A stretch of 64,000 bases of DNA from an uncultured Gammaproteobacteria bacterium (GCA_913048385.1 CAJWVZ010000001.1:124001-188000); one strand, 5' to 3'; numbered from the stretch's first letter, positions 17,699 through 26,924 are shown. A program made the numbers and translations. Notes: a model not told the origin generated them from the letters alone.

Positions 17699-20128
17699 AT
17701 GAAGAAAATAACAATAATGATTTTTTCCCTTACTTGGATATTTTTTCCGTCTCTTTTTGCCCTCGCTCAGACGACTTCGACTTTTTCGGTAGAGGGGCTG
17801 CAAAAGCCGGTTGAGATACTAAAAGACAAGTGGGGGATTTCCCATATTTACGCGCTTACTGAGCATGATTTGTTCTTTGCGCAAGGCTACAGCGCGGCAC
17901 GCGATAGATTGTTTCAATTTGAAATTTGGCGAGCGCAGGCAACTGGCACTACTGCTGAAATTTTGGGGTCGAGAGCAATTGACCGCGACCACGGAACGCG
18001 TTTATTTCAGTTTCGCGGGTCGATGAAGGATGAAATGAATCACTATCACCCTAGAGGTGTTGAAATTATTGAGGCGTTTGTGAAGGGAGTGAACGCATAT
18101 ATAGATTTTGCGTTAAAAACTCCGAGTGCACTTCCGCTGCCATTTAAATTGCTTGGCATTGAACCGAAGCACTGGACTGAAGAAGTCGTAATTTCACGCC
18201 ATCAGGGGTTGCTCGGGAATATTAATCAAGAGCTGAATATAGGGCGTGCGGTTTGCTTAATTGGTCCGCAGAAGGTTAAGGAACTATCGTATTTTCATCC
18301 TCATGTTCCAAACCTGACGCTTGAGAATGATGTTAACTGTGAGTCCCTAGTCTCCGACGATATTCTTTATTTGTACAATGCATATCGCCGCGGGATTCGA
18401 TTTGAGCCGGAGGATATTGTTCTCGCAGGAAGTAGAAATGACTCAAAATCATTCGGCTTGATTGCTGCGGCTCTTGATCAAGAGCAGAGAGAGCTAGCCA
18501 AACGAAGCATTGATGACATTGGCAGTAATAATTGGGCAGTAAGTGGTTCGTTGACGCAGGATGGTTGGCCGATGATGATAAATGACCCCCACAGGGCCCA
18601 GGCCGCGCCATCGCTTCGATATTGGTCTCATTTAGTCGGACCAGGTTGGAATGTTATTGGTGGCGGTGAGCCAGAGATTCCCGGAATTTCGATTGGCCAT
18701 AATGAATATGGCGCGTGGGGATTAACGGTTTTTAACACCGATGGAGAGGACCTATATGTTTATGAGATAAACCCAAAAAATAGCAATGAATATATGTATG
18801 AGGGTGCCTGGGAGAAGATGCGGGTAATTGAGGACGTAATTCAAGTTAAAGGTTCAGCCCCTGTAAAAATCGAACTCAAATATTCCCGACATGGTCCGAT
18901 TGTTCACGAGGATGTTACGAACGGATTAGCATACGCTGTCAAGCCAGCATGGGCAGAGATAGGGGGTGCACCATATCTTGCGTCCTTGCGAATGGATCAG
19001 GCGAAAGATTGGGATGAGTTTAGAGAGGCCGCTAATTTTAGCAATATACCAGGTGAAAATATGATCTGGGCTGATCGTGAGGGCAACATTGGATGGCAGT
19101 CGGTTGGAATTGCTCCGATTCGTCGAGGTTTTAGTGGTCTGGTGCCGGTCCCTGGAGATGGGAGGTTTGAATGGGATGGTTATCTACCAATAAAGGCAAA
19201 GCCCAACTCCTTTAATCCTGACATTGGCTTTATTGAAACGTCGAACAGTAATTACACGCAACCTGATTATCCTCATCTTGAGGCAATCGGATATACATGG
19301 ACAGACCCATTTCGATGGGCAAGGGGCAGTGAAGTCCTCGGCTCTGGCAGAAAACTGAATATGGTTGATATGATAAAGCTCCAGCATGATTACGTTTCCA
19401 TTCCTGCGAGGACTCTGTTGCCTTTTCTAAAAGGGTTGAAATCTGAAGACCCTCTTGTTGAAAGTGCCCGTGCAAAACTTTTAGATTGGGATTTTAAGCT
19501 AGCATCAGATTCGGTTGAAGCAGGCATCTATGTAGCTTTTGAACGAAGTGTTCTTAGGAAAATAGAGGAGCTTAAAGTCCCCAGCATAGCGAGAGAATAT
19601 CTGACTATCGGAATGAAAAAAACAATCGATATGTTGTTGGCGCCGGATGGCGATTTTGGTGAAGATCCTTTGTCAGGACGAGACGAATTTTTGCTTGCAA
19701 GTTTATCAGAGGGTGTTGCGGATCTAGAGGTAAAGCTTGGCAATAAAATGGAGGATTGGGTTTATGGTCAGCCAGATTATAAACATGTCCTAATAAGACA
19801 TCCGCTGGGCTCTGCAGTTAATGAGGAGTTGAGTGAAAAGCTAAATTTTGGTCCGGCACCTCGAGGCGGTAATGGCTTCACCCTAGGAAATACGGGTAGT
19901 GGTGATAACCAGACCTCTGGGGCGTCATTTAGAATTTTTATTGATACAAGAGATTGGGATAATACGCTTGGGATGAATACACCGGGTCAGGTTGGCGACC
20001 CGGATCATCCTCTGTATGGGAATCTTTTTGAATTATGGGCGCAAGATAAAGTGTTTCCAGCGTTTTACTCTAGGAAAAAAATAGAGTCTGTTTTATTTGA
20101 AACAATTAATCTTACACCCGTAAATTAA
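17699..20128 (+). CDS. Penicillin acylase family Ntn-hydrolase, secreted
   Basis: A secreted precursor of the penicillin/acyl-homoserine-lactone acylase family. Signal peptide ends at ALAQ. After the alpha-chain part (RDRLFQFEIWRAQATG near 68-83) comes the self-cleavage point: Gly275-Ser276 followed by NNWAVSG. Ser276 would become the N-terminal nucleophile of the beta chain. Length 809 aa is standard for this family. Members cleave amide bonds of beta-lactams, acyl-homoserine lactones or other N-acyl compounds; which one cannot be decided here. CGGAGA lies about 8 nt before the ATG. Neighbours are an SMR exporter and a D-Ala-D-Ala dipeptidase. Confidence 0.93.
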   Translation: MKKITIMIFSLTWIFFPSLFALAQTTSTFSVEGLQKPVEILKDKWGISHIYALTEHDLFFAQGYSAARDRLFQFEIWRAQATGTTAEILGSRAIDRDHGTRLFQFRGSMKDEMNHYHPRGVEIIEAFVKGVNAYIDFALKTPSALPLPFKLLGIEPKHWTEEVVISRHQGLLGNINQELNIGRAVCLIGPQKVKELSYFHPHVPNLTLENDVNCESLVSDDILYLYNAYRRGIRFEPEDIVLAGSRNDSKSFGLIAAALDQEQRELAKRSIDDIGSNNWAVSGSLTQDGWPMMINDPHRAQAAPSLRYWSHLVGPGWNVIGGGEPEIPGISIGHNEYGAWGLTVFNTDGEDLYVYEINPKNSNEYMYEGAWEKMRVIEDVIQVKGSAPVKIELKYSRHGPIVHEDVTNGLAYAVKPAWAEIGGAPYLASLRMDQAKDWDEFREAANFSNIPGENMIWADREGNIGWQSVGIAPIRRGFSGLVPVPGDGRFEWDGYLPIKAKPNSFNPDIGFIETSNSNYTQPDYPHLEAIGYTWTDPFRWARGSEVLGSGRKLNMVDMIKLQHDYVSIPARTLLPFLKGLKSEDPLVESARAKLLDWDFKLASDSVEAGIYVAFERSVLRKIEELKVPSIAREYLTIGMKKTIDMLLAPDGDFGEDPLSGRDEFLLASLSEGVADLEVKLGNKMEDWVYGQPDYKHVLIRHPLGSAVNEELSEKLNFGPAPRGGNGFTLGNTGSGDNQTSGASFRIFIDTRDWDNTLGMNTPGQVGDPDHPLYGNLFELWAQDKVFPAFYSRKKIESVLFETINLTPVN

Positions 20129-20188
20129 TACTAATTTTCTAGGGGCCTTGTTTTCTTTGAGCATGCGTTCCTGAGGGGTAGGCGTGAT

Positions 20189-20869
20189 ATGAAAACTTAT
20201 GCTTTGCGGAGCATTTTTATTTTTTCTTTTTGTTTGAGCTGTTTTTCTTGTGATGATCGCTCACTGCCTGATTTGGTGAATGTTGAGGAAGTGATACCTG
20301 AGGTGGTTATTGATGCTCGTTATGCGGGGGGAAATAACTTTGTAGGATTGCCTATCGATGGTTACTTTATGCCACGCGTTTTGCTCACTAGCGATGCCGC
20401 AAATGCGTTGCGGCATGTGCAATTAGAAATTGAAAAGTTTGGCTTCGGGTTAAAAATCTATGATGGGTATCGACCGCAACGTGCCGTTGATCATTTTATG
20501 AAATGGATTGCTGATGGCCAAAATACGTTGATGAAAGAAAAATTTTATCCTCGAGTTGCGAAGGATGACTTAATCTCTGATGGTTATATTGCTCAAAAAT
20601 CTGGACACTCTCGGGGGAGCAGCGTGGATTTAACGTTGATCGATCTTGCGTCCAAGACTGAACTGCCTATGGGCACAGGGTGGGACTTCTTCGACCCGCT
20701 GTCATTCTCGTTAAGTTACGACGTGACTCCTATGGAACGCTCTAATCGATTATTTTTGCGTCGTCAGATGAGGGATGCCGGATTTTTGCCGCTCGCTGAG
20801 GAATGGTGGCACTTTACGCTTAGAAATGAACCTTACCCCAACTCATATTTTAATTTTCCGATTGATTAA
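20189..20869 (+). CDS. ddpX: Exported D-alanyl-D-alanine dipeptidase (VanX/DdpX, M15D)
   Basis: A zinc peptidase that splits D-Ala-D-Ala. Zinc ligands follow the VanX pattern: His140 and Asp147 in SGHSRGSSVD, and His208 in EEWWHF, with catalytic Glu205 three residues before. Arg95 in YDGYRPQRAV matches the VanX active-site Arg. The N terminus is a signal or lipoprotein-like segment rich in Phe, Ser and Cys (ends CFSC at 21), so the enzyme is exported. Its stop codon overlaps that of the convergent cytochrome gene (shared TTAA). It could recycle peptidoglycan peptides in the periplasm. Confidence 0.88.
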   Translation: MKTYALRSIFIFSFCLSCFSCDDRSLPDLVNVEEVIPEVVIDARYAGGNNFVGLPIDGYFMPRVLLTSDAANALRHVQLEIEKFGFGLKIYDGYRPQRAVDHFMKWIADGQNTLMKEKFYPRVAKDDLISDGYIAQKSGHSRGSSVDLTLIDLASKTELPMGTGWDFFDPLSFSLSYDVTPMERSNRLFLRRQMRDAGFLPLAEEWWHFTLRNEPYPNSYFNFPID

Positions 20870-22038
20870 CCGCACTGTCCTGGGATGGATGATATCCAAT
20901 CTCTAATTAATTTTAATCCCTCTTCGTGCACTAAGGATCTGCCAAGCTCTGGCATCATCTCGTCTGATTCGGATGAGTTCATTCGATAAACTAGGATAGA
21001 CTTTTCCGGTGAGCCTGGCTCAATTCCATAGCGTAGGTTGCCAGCGCCCCGGCCTGCCGCAACAGGCGGTTTACAAATCCCAAGATTGATGGGTGACCGA
21101 TGATTTCCAGTTAAGATTAGTCCAGATGTATCTGCCGGACCGAGAGGATTGTGACAATGGCTACAGTTTATATTGAGGTATGCCAGTGCACGTTCCTCGA
21201 GGGTAGATGATTGATCATTATAGCTTTTTGTATATTCAGAGAACTTATTTCGTTCGCTAAGTGTTAACCAGCCCTTCGCGACTAAACGATCCAATTGAGA
21301 CTCGCTATGCGAGTCAGTTTGGTCGAGCATGGGTGTGTTGAGTTGACTAGCAACCGCACCAAGTGGGAGCAAGCCGCCGTCTGGGTGGTCGGTAGTGTGA
21401 CATCCCGCGCATTGGTTTTCGTTGGGGCTGAAGTAGGTGAATTTTTGTGAGCGGTTCTGATCTTCGTTTTTTGGACTATTAATTGAGGTTAGGATTATTT
21501 CGTGGCTGCTACCGGCGATTCGTAAAAAGGCCTCCGTCTGATCTTCATTCCAGACATAAGGAATCGCATCCCATCCGTCATCTCGACGCACAAGAAGTCG
21601 AGTCTCAATTAACTTCGACTCGTATAAAGCTATCAATTTGTTTAGTGGGTCAGTTGCTTTTAAAAGTTCTCCTGACGCATTTTTCGGATAGTAAAAAGTT
21701 TTTGAAAGGATGGTTCCAACAGGATAAAGAAGGTTTTCATTGTCCCAAGTGATTTGAGCATTTGGTGGAACCCAGATAGTTCTGAGTTTGTGTGCGTAAT
21801 CAGTAAACAGAGAGTTTGTCGGATAAATTACTTGAGTTTCCACATTCGGTGCAAAAAACTGATCGTCGATCTTGAAAAGATTCCATTCTGAGAGTCGTGT
21901 TGGGTTACTTTCAGGGAGTAGCATTGGTCCGGAATCACATCCAGTGAGTTGCAGCAATAAAGCAGCAGCGCTTCCCATGAAAAGGGCATGGGTCATTTTT
22001 TTAAAAGCAATAGGTGCAGATTTTAGATTCGGCTTCAC
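20866..22038 (-). CDS. HNE_0200 family secreted cytochrome-like lipoprotein (TIGR03806-like)
   Basis: A lipoprotein (lipobox LTGC) with two heme c motifs, CAGCH and CSHCH, the second in a sequence NINCSHCHNPLGPADTSGL. The general plan, and its place next to a beta-helix lipoprotein, fit the uncharacterised HNE_0200 family, whose members are known to occur in two-gene pairs with TIGR03805 proteins. The function of the pair is unknown. Start: the GTG at 22038 has GGAAGAG upstream; a TTG at 22053 and an ATG at 21996 are alternatives. It begins 36 bp after the stop of the beta-helix gene. The final SIPGQCG end is Cys-containing. Confidence 0.8.
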   Translation of the reverse strand: MKPNLKSAPIAFKKMTHALFMGSAAALLLQLTGCDSGPMLLPESNPTRLSEWNLFKIDDQFFAPNVETQVIYPTNSLFTDYAHKLRTIWVPPNAQITWDNENLLYPVGTILSKTFYYPKNASGELLKATDPLNKLIALYESKLIETRLLVRRDDGWDAIPYVWNEDQTEAFLRIAGSSHEIILTSINSPKNEDQNRSQKFTYFSPNENQCAGCHTTDHPDGGLLPLGAVASQLNTPMLDQTDSHSESQLDRLVAKGWLTLSERNKFSEYTKSYNDQSSTLEERALAYLNINCSHCHNPLGPADTSGLILTGNHRSPINLGICKPPVAAGRGAGNLRYGIEPGSPEKSILVYRMNSSESDEMMPELGRSLVHEEGLKLIRDWISSIPGQCG

Positions 22039-22074
22039 TTTTTTCTCTTCCAATTTAGGCTCGATAAGATGCCC

Positions 22075-23325
22075 TTAGTGAGCACCGACGAGTTCTACCT
22101 TGCTTAGGGCCGGCAGCTCGCATTGGTGAGGGCTGATATCGAAAGATGGCGTTCGAAAGTTGTTGGTAGCATCCAAATTAACAAAATTTTCAGAACTATT
22201 GCTAGAAATACACAAAATTTCAGACGGGTCAAATAAGGCTTGCCCGCCTTCGGTCGTAGCTTTGTCCCCGTCCCAAACTATATCTGGCACCGGTTCACCC
22301 GTTGCCTGTTTTAAAGATGCAAGAGGCACAGAGTCTGGTGCCATACCACCACCGATAAAGGTATTGGCATGAATGTAAATCGCTTCGGGGTAAGGGTCGA
22401 AAAGGGGATCATTAATAGGAATGTTGTTAATAAGATAGCTCACTACTAAGATGTTCGCCGTTTGATTGTTAGACAGCTCGTTTTCAAACACTTCGATACT
22501 ATCGTTGGCAAGGATCATGATGCCCGTGCCAGCCGGGACAGAGCCAACAATATTCCCTTCAGGCGCAAAGTTATCAACGTTATTTGTATGGACCTTGTTT
22601 TTAAAAACTCTAGTGTTTCTCCCTCCCTGTACCGGGAGATTAGGCAAGTCAAAAACAAGGATTCCACCGGTATTGTTTGTAGCTATGTTATCATGGACGT
22701 CTGCAAAGGTAGAATTTTCAATTTCAATTCCAGCTACATTATACTCTGCGCGCGAGTTTCTAACGATAATATTGGTAGACTGACCCACGTAAATTCCTGC
22801 GTCCGAGGCCCCGATGGCCACTGCGCCATCAATTAAAATATTTTTAGATTGAACGGGATAGATTCCATATGCTCCGTTGGTTGTTAGTGGACCGCCTGTC
22901 CACTCCGTACGCACCCGTCGGATCGTTACATTTTCAGAATTGTTTATCTTGATAGCATCGCCTGTTGTATCTTCAATCGCGAGGTCCTCGATTACGAAGT
23001 TGTCAGCGGTGACGAGTAAGCCTTCAGCGCCCTGGATTTGGTTCTTGTACGAAAGGATAGATTTATCCATTCCCTCGCCTCTAATTGTAACTCCGGGAAC
23101 GTTAAGGGAAAGGCTGCGAGAAATATTGTGTACGCCTTCCGGTATGGTAATTATTTCGCCCGGATTTGCTGATATGAGGCTTTCTTGCAGCTGCTCCTCG
23201 AAAGGGATTGCCGGTTGAGAGATGTTTTCCGAATCGCAGCCGTTTAAAAAAGCCATTGCTGCAAACACTATTAAAAAAAGTATGCGTGAAAAGAAGTAAC
23301 TGTAAAAAACGGAGAAGTGTCTCAT
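22075..23325 (-). CDS. Right-handed parallel beta-helix lipoprotein (TIGR03805-like)
   Basis: A lipoprotein (lipobox FLNGC) made mostly of beta-helix repeats. Turns are visible as repeated units such as NNSENVTIRRVR, QSKNILIDGAV, QSTNIIVRNSRAEYN and NSTFADVHDNIA between residues about 60 and 300. Such helices are common in secreted carbohydrate- or surface-binding proteins. This family pairs with HNE_0200-type cytochromes, exactly as here, with both genes on one strand. I chose the ATG at 23325, with GAGGAA about 10 nt upstream, because it gives a proper lipoprotein signal; a start at 23424 would add 33 residues before it. Function unknown. Confidence 0.82.
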   Translation of the reverse strand: MRHFSVFYSYFFSRILFLIVFAAMAFLNGCDSENISQPAIPFEEQLQESLISANPGEIITIPEGVHNISRSLSLNVPGVTIRGEGMDKSILSYKNQIQGAEGLLVTADNFVIEDLAIEDTTGDAIKINNSENVTIRRVRTEWTGGPLTTNGAYGIYPVQSKNILIDGAVAIGASDAGIYVGQSTNIIVRNSRAEYNVAGIEIENSTFADVHDNIATNNTGGILVFDLPNLPVQGGRNTRVFKNKVHTNNVDNFAPEGNIVGSVPAGTGIMILANDSIEVFENELSNNQTANILVVSYLINNIPINDPLFDPYPEAIYIHANTFIGGGMAPDSVPLASLKQATGEPVPDIVWDGDKATTEGGQALFDPSEILCISSNSSENFVNLDATNNFRTPSFDISPHQCELPALSKVELVGAH

Positions 23326-23543
23326 CTTCACTATTCCTCGACTAAGCTTAGCAAGATTTTTGATTAACAGTACGTCATTATAGAATCCATCGAGTCCCGT
23401 AGCAAATAAACGGTGAGCATTCATCGGTTTATGGCGAAACAGCGAGGCGTGAGGTATGCTTCAAACGATTGATCAAGAAATCTGTTGCACCTAATTTTGT
23501 GTTGATGGCTGGAGGCTCTAAATCAGCATTCGAGGAGAGTTTG

Positions 23544-23942
23544 ATGATTCGCATTACAAAAGGGGTCGCTGAGTTAGTTGCTGCAGCAGATGAGAAAATT
23601 TTCGCGATGTCCCCGGAGCAGGTTGATACGTATTTGGCAACTTCTCCTCAAGGTGTGCTCCTTATTGATATTCGGGATATCCGGGAAATTAAACGAGAAG
23701 GAAAAATTGCGGAGTCATTTCATATACCACGCGGAATGTTAGAGTTTTGGATCGATCCTGCTAGTCCATATTACAAATCTCAATTTGAAACCGCAAAAGA
23801 GCTTATCCTCTATTGCAACAAAGGGGCTCGCTCCGCTTTAGCTACCCAGATGTTGATGGAAATGGGCGTAACAAAAATTGCGCACATGACCGGAGGATTC
23901 ACTCGCTGGGTTGAGGAGGGTCGGAAGGTGAATGATGTGTAG
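23544..23942 (+). CDS. Rhodanese-like domain protein
   Basis: A single-domain rhodanese of 132 aa, cytoplasmic. The domain has LIDIRDIREIKREGKI near residues 40-54 and the active-site loop CNKGAR with Cys91, followed by SALATQMLMEMG and the closing MTGGFTRWVEEG. Such proteins carry sulfur as a persulfide on the cysteine. The ATG at 23544 has GGAGAG about 7 nt upstream, so the longer in-frame start at 23469 is less likely. The VOC gene follows after 40 bp and could be co-transcribed. Confidence 0.9.
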   Translation: MIRITKGVAELVAAADEKIFAMSPEQVDTYLATSPQGVLLIDIRDIREIKREGKIAESFHIPRGMLEFWIDPASPYYKSQFETAKELILYCNKGARSALATQMLMEMGVTKIAHMTGGFTRWVEEGRKVNDV

Positions 23943-23982
23943 CTGGCTTCATTAAAGGCGTCGGCATGTGTTGAGGTAAAAA

Positions 23983-25047
23983 ATGAAATCAAATGGTAAA
24001 AACAACAAAAAGAATGCGACTTTTAATCGAAGAAAAGTTCTGCAGGCGCTGAGCCTGATTGCTGGAATTCCGGTGTTGAACCGCGCTGGCTTCGCGCTGA
24101 GCGAGGAGGATTCTTTAACAAAATATAGGTTGCATAGTTTTGAGCTTCGAGTGAGCGATGTAGCTCGCTCCGTCAAGTTTTATTCGGACGTTCTTGGCGT
24201 CGCTATCGTGGAGGAATCGTCAGAGAGCGCAACGCTAAGATTGGGCGATGGCCTCTCGTATTTTTCGTTGAGAAGGCTGGATACAGAGGAATCAAGCGGA
24301 TTTGAATACATTGGCATAAGTGTTCTTAATTTTGATTTTGAAGTACTTAGATTGACACTGGCTGAGAATGGGTTTTCTGAATTGGTTAGTTTTGATCGGA
24401 GCGCCCCCGCTTTGTCCCGAGCGAAAAAGTACTGGGTTAATCAGAACGATCTGAAAAACCTTTACTTTGCCGATGCGGAAGGCTTAGTTTTTAAACTTCA
24501 GCCTCGAAATGATTGTGGTTCTTCGTCGTGCTCCGCGGAGAGTGCTCGTTCTGTTGAGGCATTATTCTCTGCTGATGAGATTAATCATTTTACAAACTTT
24601 TCATCCGAGAATAGTCTTGCTAACTCGCTGCTTAATTCGATCCTTGGCACTAAATTTCAGGCATACCAAGGCCCCAACTCGCCAATAATCGGTGTTGGTG
24701 ACGGCCGACAATTTCTTATGTATGCAGGCGTAAATGCATCTAGTCCGGTTTTGCGTCCTGCAATTATCGATCACGTCTGCTTCAGTATATCGGAAACCTT
24801 GTTCGACTTTGACGTTGCACAGATTCTTGAGTTGCTGGCGTCATATGGGCTGACAGAAAGAGGACAACAGACATTGCGAGGGTCATCGCCGCTGGAATAT
24901 TGGGTAAGTCAGAGGATGCCAAATCGTGGAGGAGTAGAAGGTGGAACGCCGGAAATTTATTTCTCTGATCCCGATGGTAATCGAATTCAGATTCAAGCGC
25001 CTGCATATTGCGGTGGGGGGGGCTACCTTGGAGAGCGGTGCCCATAA
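23983..25047 (+). CDS. Exported two-domain VOC (glyoxalase/dioxygenase-fold) protein
   Basis: The N terminus is a basic stretch and then NRRKVLQALSLIAG, which reads as a twin-arginine-type export signal. Two vicinal-oxygen-chelate domains follow, the first around residues 50-165 (HSFELRVSDVARSVKFYSDVLG) and the second around 195-345 (IDHVCFSISE, ending YFSDPDGNRIQIQAP). VOC proteins bind a metal and include glyoxalases, extradiol dioxygenases and resistance proteins. Activity is not predictable. Cysteines cluster at the middle (CGSSSC) and the C terminus. It sits between a rhodanese gene and an aldo/keto reductase gene. Confidence 0.82.
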   Translation: MKSNGKNNKKNATFNRRKVLQALSLIAGIPVLNRAGFALSEEDSLTKYRLHSFELRVSDVARSVKFYSDVLGVAIVEESSESATLRLGDGLSYFSLRRLDTEESSGFEYIGISVLNFDFEVLRLTLAENGFSELVSFDRSAPALSRAKKYWVNQNDLKNLYFADAEGLVFKLQPRNDCGSSSCSAESARSVEALFSADEINHFTNFSSENSLANSLLNSILGTKFQAYQGPNSPIIGVGDGRQFLMYAGVNASSPVLRPAIIDHVCFSISETLFDFDVAQILELLASYGLTERGQQTLRGSSPLEYWVSQRMPNRGGVEGGTPEIYFSDPDGNRIQIQAPAYCGGGGYLGERCP

Positions 25048-25096
25048 ATAAATTAGTCAGTTTATAGTTTTTAAACCATAGCAATAGGAAGTAAGG

Positions 25097-26116
25097 ATGA
25101 ATTATCGATATATTGGGAAGAGTGGGTTGAGGGTGTCTCCTATCTGTATGGGAACAATGAGCTTCGGTAGTTGGAGCGATAAAAAAGAGTCTTTTAGAAT
25201 TCTCGATACGGCTTTTGAGCGGGGTATAAATTTTTATGACACTGCAGAGATTTATCCTGTTCCGCCGCGTGAAGAAACTATTGGCATTACCGAGGAAATC
25301 TTTGGGGAGTGGATCTCAACGAAGCCGAGAGACTCATTAATAATTGCAACGAAGGTTGCGGGTGCCGCTTCGGGCTGGTTTGTTCCGCCTGTAAGACACG
25401 GGTTGACAGCAATAGACAGATTTCATATCGAAGCTGCGGTGGATGGCAGCTTGCGGCGTCTGCAGACCGAATATATCGACTTATATCAAGTTCATTGGCC
25501 TGATCCCATAGTGCCTATTGAGGAGAGTATGGAGGCACTAGATCGCTTGGTTCAGGTGGGCAAGGTTCGCTATCTTGGAACCTCCAACGAGACGGCATAC
25601 GGTTTGACCAAAGCAAACACAATTGCGCACTACGAAGGCCTAGCTAGGTTTCATTCAATCCAAAATAATTTTTCTTTATTGCAGCGACGTTTTCTAGATG
25701 AATTAGCCGAGGTTTGTCGGCGGGAGCAAATTTCCTTGTTGCCCTACTCTCCAATTGGAGGAGGGGTTTTGAGTGGGAAATATAATGTCGCGGAAATGCC
25801 GAAGAACTGTCGGTTTGGTGATTATCATCATGCTGAAAATCCGCGGCAAAAGGCGATGGCCGCGCGGTTTGTAAATGAGAGAACGCTTGCGTCGACGAAG
25901 AGGTATTTGGAAATAGCACAGGAGGCTGGGATGTCCCCCGTCACTCTAGCGACGGCATGGAGTATGGATTTTGATTTTGTTGCATCTACTATAATAGGCG
26001 CGCGTTCGGCGAATCAGTTAGATGAGTCGCTTGCAGCGCTCGATGTGGTGGTTTCAAAAGAGATCAAGGAAGCGTGCGACTTGGTGCATAAACAAATACT
26101 GTATCCGATGGGTTAA
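25097..26116 (+). CDS. Aldo/keto reductase
   Basis: An NADPH-dependent aldo/keto reductase of 339 aa. The start MNYRYIGKSGLRVSPICMGTMSFG is usual for the family. Catalytic elements are FYDTAEIYP (Asp and Tyr), ATKVAG (Lys) and DLYQVHWPDP (His). The cofactor end is STIIGARSANQLDESLAAL. The form is nearest to the Tas-type reductases (potassium-channel-beta-like). Substrate unknown. AGGAAGTAAGG lies before the ATG. The next gene starts 2 nt after its stop. Confidence 0.92.
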   Translation: MNYRYIGKSGLRVSPICMGTMSFGSWSDKKESFRILDTAFERGINFYDTAEIYPVPPREETIGITEEIFGEWISTKPRDSLIIATKVAGAASGWFVPPVRHGLTAIDRFHIEAAVDGSLRRLQTEYIDLYQVHWPDPIVPIEESMEALDRLVQVGKVRYLGTSNETAYGLTKANTIAHYEGLARFHSIQNNFSLLQRRFLDELAEVCRREQISLLPYSPIGGGVLSGKYNVAEMPKNCRFGDYHHAENPRQKAMAARFVNERTLASTKRYLEIAQEAGMSPVTLATAWSMDFDFVASTIIGARSANQLDESLAALDVVVSKEIKEACDLVHKQILYPMG

Positions 26117-26117
26117 T

Positions 26118-26924
26118 GTGGATTTTGTAAGAAAATTTATATTCCTTTTAAATCTATTCTCAGGGGTTCTAGGCTGTAGCATTAGTCAATTTTCTTCTGG
26201 TGCTCCTTTTATTGCGCATTGCTATGAAGGATTTTGCCCCGTCAGTGGAGTTGACGAGCCTCAATTTGTCGTGCGGCACCTCTACGCTTTAGAGGTGGCT
26301 ACTCGCTCTGAGAGAGCACGGTGGGTCGGTTATCAAATTTCTGCGGAGACAATTGGTGTTGCTTCACTCTTACCCCGAAAGTGGTTTTCTGAACCTTTAC
26401 TAGATGTGCAGACAGAAAACATTATTCTTCCCTCTGCAATAAAGGCAACGGTTCCAGATTTAAGTGATGAGCAAGATCGGAATTATCGGTTAACAGAAAC
26501 AATTACTGAGGCAACTGAGCTGGGTCGTATCACTCCATTTACTAGCTTTGCTGGAACGCCTTACTGGAATGAGTTGAATATTTTAAGCAATCTAGCAGAT
26601 ATTCCGAGTACGTTGAGACTCGGACCATGGTCAAGATTAGATCAAGCGTTAAATGAACGCCTTGCACCGTTTGCGCCGGTGTTTGTAGTGAGCGGGCCTA
26701 TTTCTCAGGATGTTGATAAGGAGTATTCAAGCGGATTTTTTAAGGTGGTTATTCATAACGAACGCTATGCTGTTTTTGTGTTTGAATTTGGCACTTCAGG
26801 TCATGCAGACTATTGTGCCTCTATATCAAGTTTGGAAGCGTTAAAAGTGGATACTGGTTTAAGTTTTTTTCGGAGCGATTCTTTGCTTGAGAGCGGCTTA
26901 GAAGATTCTCTTGGGTGTGTTTAA
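26118..26924 (+). CDS. DNA/RNA non-specific endonuclease-fold lipoprotein with lost catalytic residues
   Basis: The layout follows secreted non-specific nucleases (Serratia/NucA family): a Cys-rich entry HCYEGFCP, then RHLYALEV..RARWVGYQIS. The active-site motif DRGH of the family is here ELGR (134-137), followed by the conserved TSFAGTP. The metal-site motif NQGxWxRLE is RLGPWSRLD (167-175). The catalytic His and the Mg-binding Asn are therefore replaced, so nuclease activity is unlikely. The GTG at 26118, 2 nt after the aldo/keto reductase stop, gives a lipoprotein signal with lipobox VLGC (Cys20). A longer frame from 26022 lies inside that gene and is not credible. Role unknown, perhaps binding. 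Confidence 0.7.
   Translation: MDFVRKFIFLLNLFSGVLGCSISQFSSGAPFIAHCYEGFCPVSGVDEPQFVVRHLYALEVATRSERARWVGYQISAETIGVASLLPRKWFSEPLLDVQTENIILPSAIKATVPDLSDEQDRNYRLTETITEATELGRITPFTSFAGTPYWNELNILSNLADIPSTLRLGPWSRLDQALNERLAPFAPVFVVSGPISQDVDKEYSSGFFKVVIHNERYAVFVFEFGTSGHADYCASISSLEALKVDTGLSFFRSDSLLESGLEDSLGCV

Noticed and set aside
26022-26117. Upstream extension of the nuclease-fold gene
   Set aside because: It lies inside the aldo/keto reductase gene, adds a basic stretch without family match and would spoil the lipoprotein signal that begins at 26118.
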